Below are positions 58,746 to 64,000 of a stretch of DNA of 64,000 nt, one piece after another; within the stretch, counting starts at the first letter, position 1; every line of letters starts with the position of its first letter. The stretch comes from Macrobrachium rosenbergii. Lineage: Eukaryota > Arthropoda > Malacostraca > Decapoda > Palaemonidae. The notes beneath the pieces were generated by a model. The model did no database searches, was not told the DNA's origin, and saw only the letters and a program-made list of their open reading frames with translations. A program made the position numbers and the translations under genes. The stretch spans positions 35,500,570 to 35,564,569 of the forward strand of contig NC_089749.1 in NCBI RefSeq assembly GCF_040412425.1. The letters run 5' to 3'.

Positions 58746-60310
58746 TTTCGCTGAAAGAAGTTTCTCATTGGTCTATGAAAACCAATAAACGCTCCTAGGA
58801 GGTAGTCACTCAAGTCTCTAATGATCATGTTTTAGGCTTATCGTTATGTGAACAACGAAATTCGACCTTTTTTCAGTGACGCAAATATTAAGCATTTTAT
58901 ACAGCAATCTTCAAAGATTTGAGTCTTTGTACATTTAATCCAAAATATTATTTTACTCAAGTAATCTGTACGAACATTCATATGGCACAAATCTAGAATG
59001 CATAAGTTTGTACTCAAATCTTCCGCAAATGTGTGAAAAAGAGAAAGCAATAGGGCGGAAATGAATTCAGCAGCAAATAGAGAAGAGGAAACGAGCAAAG
59101 ACATCTGAAAACGTAGTCGAATTTCCCCTTCTTCCTCCATCCACTTTCTTCCTGGAGATTTTTGGATTTCGAGGATCTCTTCCAAAAGCGCCTCTCGGCA
59201 TTTCTTGGTTTCTTCCATATCTCAGTGGTAATGCTTTGGCAAATGAGACCGGTAAGAAGATGTAAAGAAACTCGACGGTGTCCCGGTGTCCATTCGTCGT
59301 GATTTAGTTGGAAAATAAGTTTTTCCCATGGTTGTATTGCTGTTTGCGACTTCCAAGACTCGAATTTGTGAATTTTCCGGCCGGCACGAACGATAGAAAT
59401 TTAAGATAATGGACATGAAGGTGGTCTGTTCAAGATTCAGGTACTTTTCATTATTCTCTGTTCTGCCTTTGTCTTTGCTTAACCTTTTCTTAAAGTGGCC
59501 ATCCTAGATTTCTTTGACCCCTTCCGTCTTACAATTGTTAACACTGGATTACCTCTGCTTCTAGAAATGAAGCCCACGTTCTTACAGCTTGTCGGAAGTG
59601 AAGGAATTATTATTAAAAAGGAGTCGTCTCTTACGTCAAATCGATTGCATATGATTTTTTAAATTCTCTATTGCTTTAACCTGAACTTGAAACACAAAAA
59701 TTGCAATACGAAAATGTAAGAACTCTTCAAGAAAACAATAAAGATAAGAAGTCGCTAACAAATTTATTATTACCGTAGGAGCTGCCAGCAAACCAAATCG
59801 ATCCTTTTATAATTTTGATATTTCGTTCTTATAGTGTTCCAACGTGCGGCCCGGGAAACCTCTAAGTAACACTAATTAGTACCGTCGCAGTTCTAAAATG
59901 AAGAAAACGGTGAACTTTGTAGTAGAATTCCTCTGAATTAGTTTTTGATGTTAAAGTATTTCTCGGAGACTGGATATCAAACTGCCTTCACAGTTGCTCT
60001 CAACTCCTCCCCCTCACATTTTGTCCGACTTGCCGAGTTTGTTACGGAAGTTTACTCTTGTTGTCAGAATACTCATCCCCTTTGTTTCAGCGGATTCATA
60101 GTAGGTTTTTTGATAAGACCAAGATCTTGGTCATAAAGCAGAAAAGCCCTCAAACGATAAAAGTAACAAATTAGAGAATTATTCCCATGTTAAAAACCGG
60201 TTAAAAATCTCTCTAGGACTAAGCGTAATGTTGGTTACGGAGTGCTGAAATTTGGAGAGAATGTCTTCATGCACATAAGCGCCGAGAAGAATGAACTTAG
60301 GGGAAGAAAG
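58746..60310. other. Spacer with an unassigned 124-codon ORF
   Basis: A minus-strand frame at 58844-59218 starts MEETKKCREALLEEILEIQK and becomes hydrophobic in the middle (LLVSSSLFAAEFISALLL). The charged start looks more protein-like than chance ORFs here, but there is no known domain. The adjacent minus-strand frame at 59222-59416 is equally unassigned. No repeat was recognised. Confidence 0.3.
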
Positions 60311-60655
60311 CGGGTGCTAGTCAGAACGTTGGTGAATGCGGAAACATCGTAGGGAATGCAGTTAAATGTGAAGAGAGTTTGGGAGAGTTTGGGAGTCAGA
60401 ACGTTGGTGAATGCGGAAACATCGTAGGGCAGTTAAATGTGAAGAGAGTTTGGGAGAGAATATGCATAAGCGTGGGTGCTAGTCAGAACGTTGGTGAATG
60501 CGGAAACATCGTAGGGAATGCAGTTAAATGTGAAGAGAGTTTGGGAGAGAATATGCATAAGCGTGGGTGCTAGTCAGAACGTTGGTGAATGCGGAAACAT
60601 CGTAGGGAATGCAGTTAAATGTGAAGAGAGTTTGGGAGAGAATATGCATAAGCGT
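60311..60655. repeat. 90-bp minisatellite, about four copies
   Basis: The unit contains TCAGAACGTTGGTGAATGCG, ATCGTAGGGAATGCAGTTAA, GAAGAGAGTTTGGGAGAG and CATAAGCGTGGGTGCTAG. Copies start at 60321, 60396, 60483 and 60573; the first two are shortened (75 and 87 bp). Confidence 0.93.
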
Positions 60656-60783
60656 GGGAATATCGGTAAAGGTTGAACACGTTCAGAAGTGCAGAAATGT
60701 AGCCGAGTATGGAAACTTATTTATCGTAACATGACCTTGATGGTACGATGCGCCCTCCTACGTGCATTTGTATAGAAAACAAC

Positions 60784-62386
<1,603 letters not shown>

Positions 62387-62639
62387 TATCTTTACTGTAA
62401 TACTACAGTATAATATGAAGATAAGAAGGCCCATAAAACACTATTTGAACATTTGCAACCATATATTTCGGGCACTTCCTTCTGTGCTCCTGTTCACTGG
62501 AAAAATATGGACAGATGAAATGTTAAAAGGGTATATATACAAAACATATATAGGTGTGGCATTATGCCTCCGATGGTATGCAGGTGACTGTTTCCTAAGA
62601 AGGAGGAGAGTAAACTGTTCCCTAGTGGTTTTTGGCCCT

Positions 62640-62984
62640 TTAACTCCCATTTGGCGTCGATTTTGGTGGTTGTGTGCCCTGGAACACCTTCTTCAGAAGC
62701 AGGCTGAGGATTAAAGCGTCGATGTCGTCCGATTTCCAATGTCCTCCTGACAAGTTCATATTATTGGTTTGATTGATGATAGCAGATTCCAGCATCTTTC
62801 TTTTGTATGGACAGCTGCTTTTGAAAACCAGCTCTGCCCCACTCCAGTTTATGATATGTCCTGTATTTCTGATATGTAGGAAAATCCCTGAACTCTCCGA
62901 AGCATAATGTACTGATCTTTTGTGCTCTGTTATTCTTTGCGAGAGCGATCTACCTGTCTCCCCCACGTAAATGTCATTACAATT
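62640..62984 (-). pseudogene. Penelope-like GIY-YIG domain, left arm
   Basis: The GIY-YIG nuclease nicks target DNA during Penelope retrotransposition. The frame shows YVGETGRSLSQRITEHKRSV, IFLHIRNTGHIINWSGAELV and CPYKRKMLESAIINQTNN, including the Arg and catalytic Glu (RKMLESAII) expected of the family, and MNLSGGHWKSDD. The leading GVY block is cut off because the arm ends there. The frame is open over its 108 codons. Confidence 0.83.
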
Positions 62985-63023
62985 GCTACACGGTATACTT
63001 AAATAACAAAGGGGAAGAAGCCG

Positions 63024-63386
63024 GAGTTTACAAGATACCGCGTAGCAGCTGTAATGACATTTACGTGGAGGAGACCGGTAGATCGCTCTCGCAAAGAATA
63101 ACAGCTCAAAAGATCAGTATGTTACGCTTCGGAGAGTTCAGGGATTTTCCTACATATCAGAAATACAGGACATATCATAAACTGGAGTGGGGCAGTGCTG
63201 GTTTTCAAAAATAGCTGTCCGTACAAAAGAAAGACGCTGGAATCTGCTATCATTAATCAAACCAACAATATGAACTTGTCAGGAGGACATTGGAAATCGG
63301 ACAACATCGACGCTTTAATCCTCAGACCGCTTCTGAAGGTGTTCCAGGGCACACGACCACCAGAATCGACGCCAAACGGGAGTTAA
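63024..63386 (+). pseudogene. Penelope-like GIY-YIG domain, right arm
   Basis: This copy reaches further, reading GVYKIPRSSCNDIYVEETGR, so the GVY and IYV motifs are both present, although the Gly of YVGE is Glu. A frameshift near 63100 follows. It then continues IFLHIRNTGHIINWSGAVLV and CPYKRKTLESAIINQTNN to the same stop as the left copy. Confidence 0.82.
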
Positions 63387-63602
63387 TGGGCCATAAACCA
63401 CTAGGGAACAGTTTACTCCCCTCCTTCTTAGGAAACGGTCACCTGCATACCATCGGAGACTTAATGCCACACCCATAAATGCTTTGTATATATACCCTTG
63501 TAACATTTCATCTGTCCATATTTTTCCAGTGTTTGGGCACAGAAGGAAGTGCCTGAAATATATGGTTGCAATGTTCAAATAGTGTTTTATGGGCCTTCTT
63601 AT

Positions 63603-63604
<2 letters not shown>

Positions 63605-63688
<84 letters not shown>

Positions 63689-63734
63689 TATATATGTGCA
63701 TGCATGTGTGTATACATATATATACATATACATA

Positions 63735-63804
<70 letters not shown>
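63605..63804. repeat. (TA)n arrays with a TG/CA-rich centre
   Basis: TA blocks at 63605-63685 and 63739-63804 enclose TTTTTATATATGTGCATGCA and similar sequence. They flank the Penelope palindrome on the right and a Tc1/mariner end. Confidence 0.96.
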
Positions 63805-63814
<10 letters not shown>

Positions 63815-63820
63815 TACATA

Positions 63821-64000
63821 CAGGGTGTTTGAAATTAGAGCCTCCCTCTATAGCATAAACTAAAATTGATATGGACAAAAACAAAAGTAATTCAGAACTG
63901 GTATTTATTTAAGTTTCTCTCTGAGTATTTAATATTTTGTGTGGCCTCCATCTGCCTGTACAACAGCCTGCATTCGTGAGGGGTATGATTTCAGCAAATC
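63821..64000 (-). mobile_element. Tc1/mariner-type transposon end (runs off the right edge)
   Basis: A TIR-like start (CAGGGTGTTTGAAATTAGAG) follows TA directly, as expected for a TA-targeting element. About 100 bases further in, the minus strand encodes the end of a transposase. The other end is beyond the window. Confidence 0.75.
63929..64000 (-). pseudogene. Tc1/mariner transposase C-terminus (partial)
   Basis: Twenty-three residues then a stop: DLLKSYPSRMQAVVQADGG followed by HTKY. This matches the C-terminal block of Tc1-family transposases (SMPxRxxAVIxAxGGxTxY). The window edge prevents judging whether the gene is intact. Confidence 0.75.

Larger units (their letters stand above)
62418..63605. 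mobile_element. Penelope-like element ends in a 1.2-kb palindrome
   Basis: The left arm (62418-63000, minus) and right arm (63032-63605, plus) are inverted copies separated by 31 bases. Each encodes the end of the GIY-YIG endonuclease of a Penelope-like element, and each 3' end runs towards a (TA)n array through AAGGCCCATAAAACAC. Penelope-like elements often integrate as inverted or tandem partial copies. No RT is present in the window. Confidence 0.83.

Overview
The window looks like repeat-dominated nuclear DNA from an arthropod, most likely a decapod crustacean. The grounds are very long (TA)n arrays, Ty3/Gypsy, LINE, Penelope-like and Tc1/mariner elements of arthropod type, and two dispersed repeats (about 23.23-23.33 kb and 24.66-24.96 kb) that I recall from decapod sequences but could not search. 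No intact host gene was found. Almost every coding segment belongs to a transposable element, and most are broken by stops, frameshifts or deletions. LAYOUT, LEFT HALF: 1-3.8 kb is the 5' two thirds of a minus-strand Ty3/Gypsy element (LTR, primer site, gag, protease/RT/RNase H, part of integrase). 6.26-12.1 kb is a minus-strand L1/Tx1-type LINE with a poly(A) tail; its ORF1 is split by a 0.7-kb TIR transposon that carries a MADF-domain ORF. 16.3-18.7 kb holds (TA)n arrays and a 32-bp minisatellite with 384-bp higher-order structure. 18.75-22.92 kb is a complete but decayed plus-strand Gypsy with both LTRs. 25.8-27.6 kb is a decayed Tc1/mariner-type element. MIDDLE: 30.3-53.5 kb is a four-level nest. 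Gypsy element B (pol at 31.2-32.4 kb) has its 3' LTR split by element C, which has gag, pol and a fusion-type env and 1,000-bp LTRs, with a TTAT target duplication. C's 3' LTR is split, inside its GA tract, by a CR1-group LINE (F). F's reverse transcriptase is split by another Gypsy element (E) with a TCAAC target duplication. Hand-counted LTR divergence (about 3-4% for C, about 1% for E) fits this order of arrival. RIGHT END: 53.5-64 kb is mostly spacer with (TA)n arrays, two tRNA-derived SINE-like units, a 90-bp minisatellite, a 1.2-kb palindrome of two Penelope-like GIY-YIG ends, and the end of a Tc1/mariner transposase at the window edge. HOW IT WORKS TOGETHER: the genes do not form a host pathway. 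Each element encodes its own mobilisation machinery (Gag particle, protease, RT, RNase H, integrase or endonuclease, and in C an envelope-like protein), and nearly all copies here appear inactive. The most unusual items are the env-bearing element C with a tRNA-Leu-like fragment directly against its 3' LTR, the LINE F ORF1 with a PHD-like finger and four CCCH fingers, the MADF transposon, the Penelope palindrome, and a template-switch palindrome inside the gag of element E.
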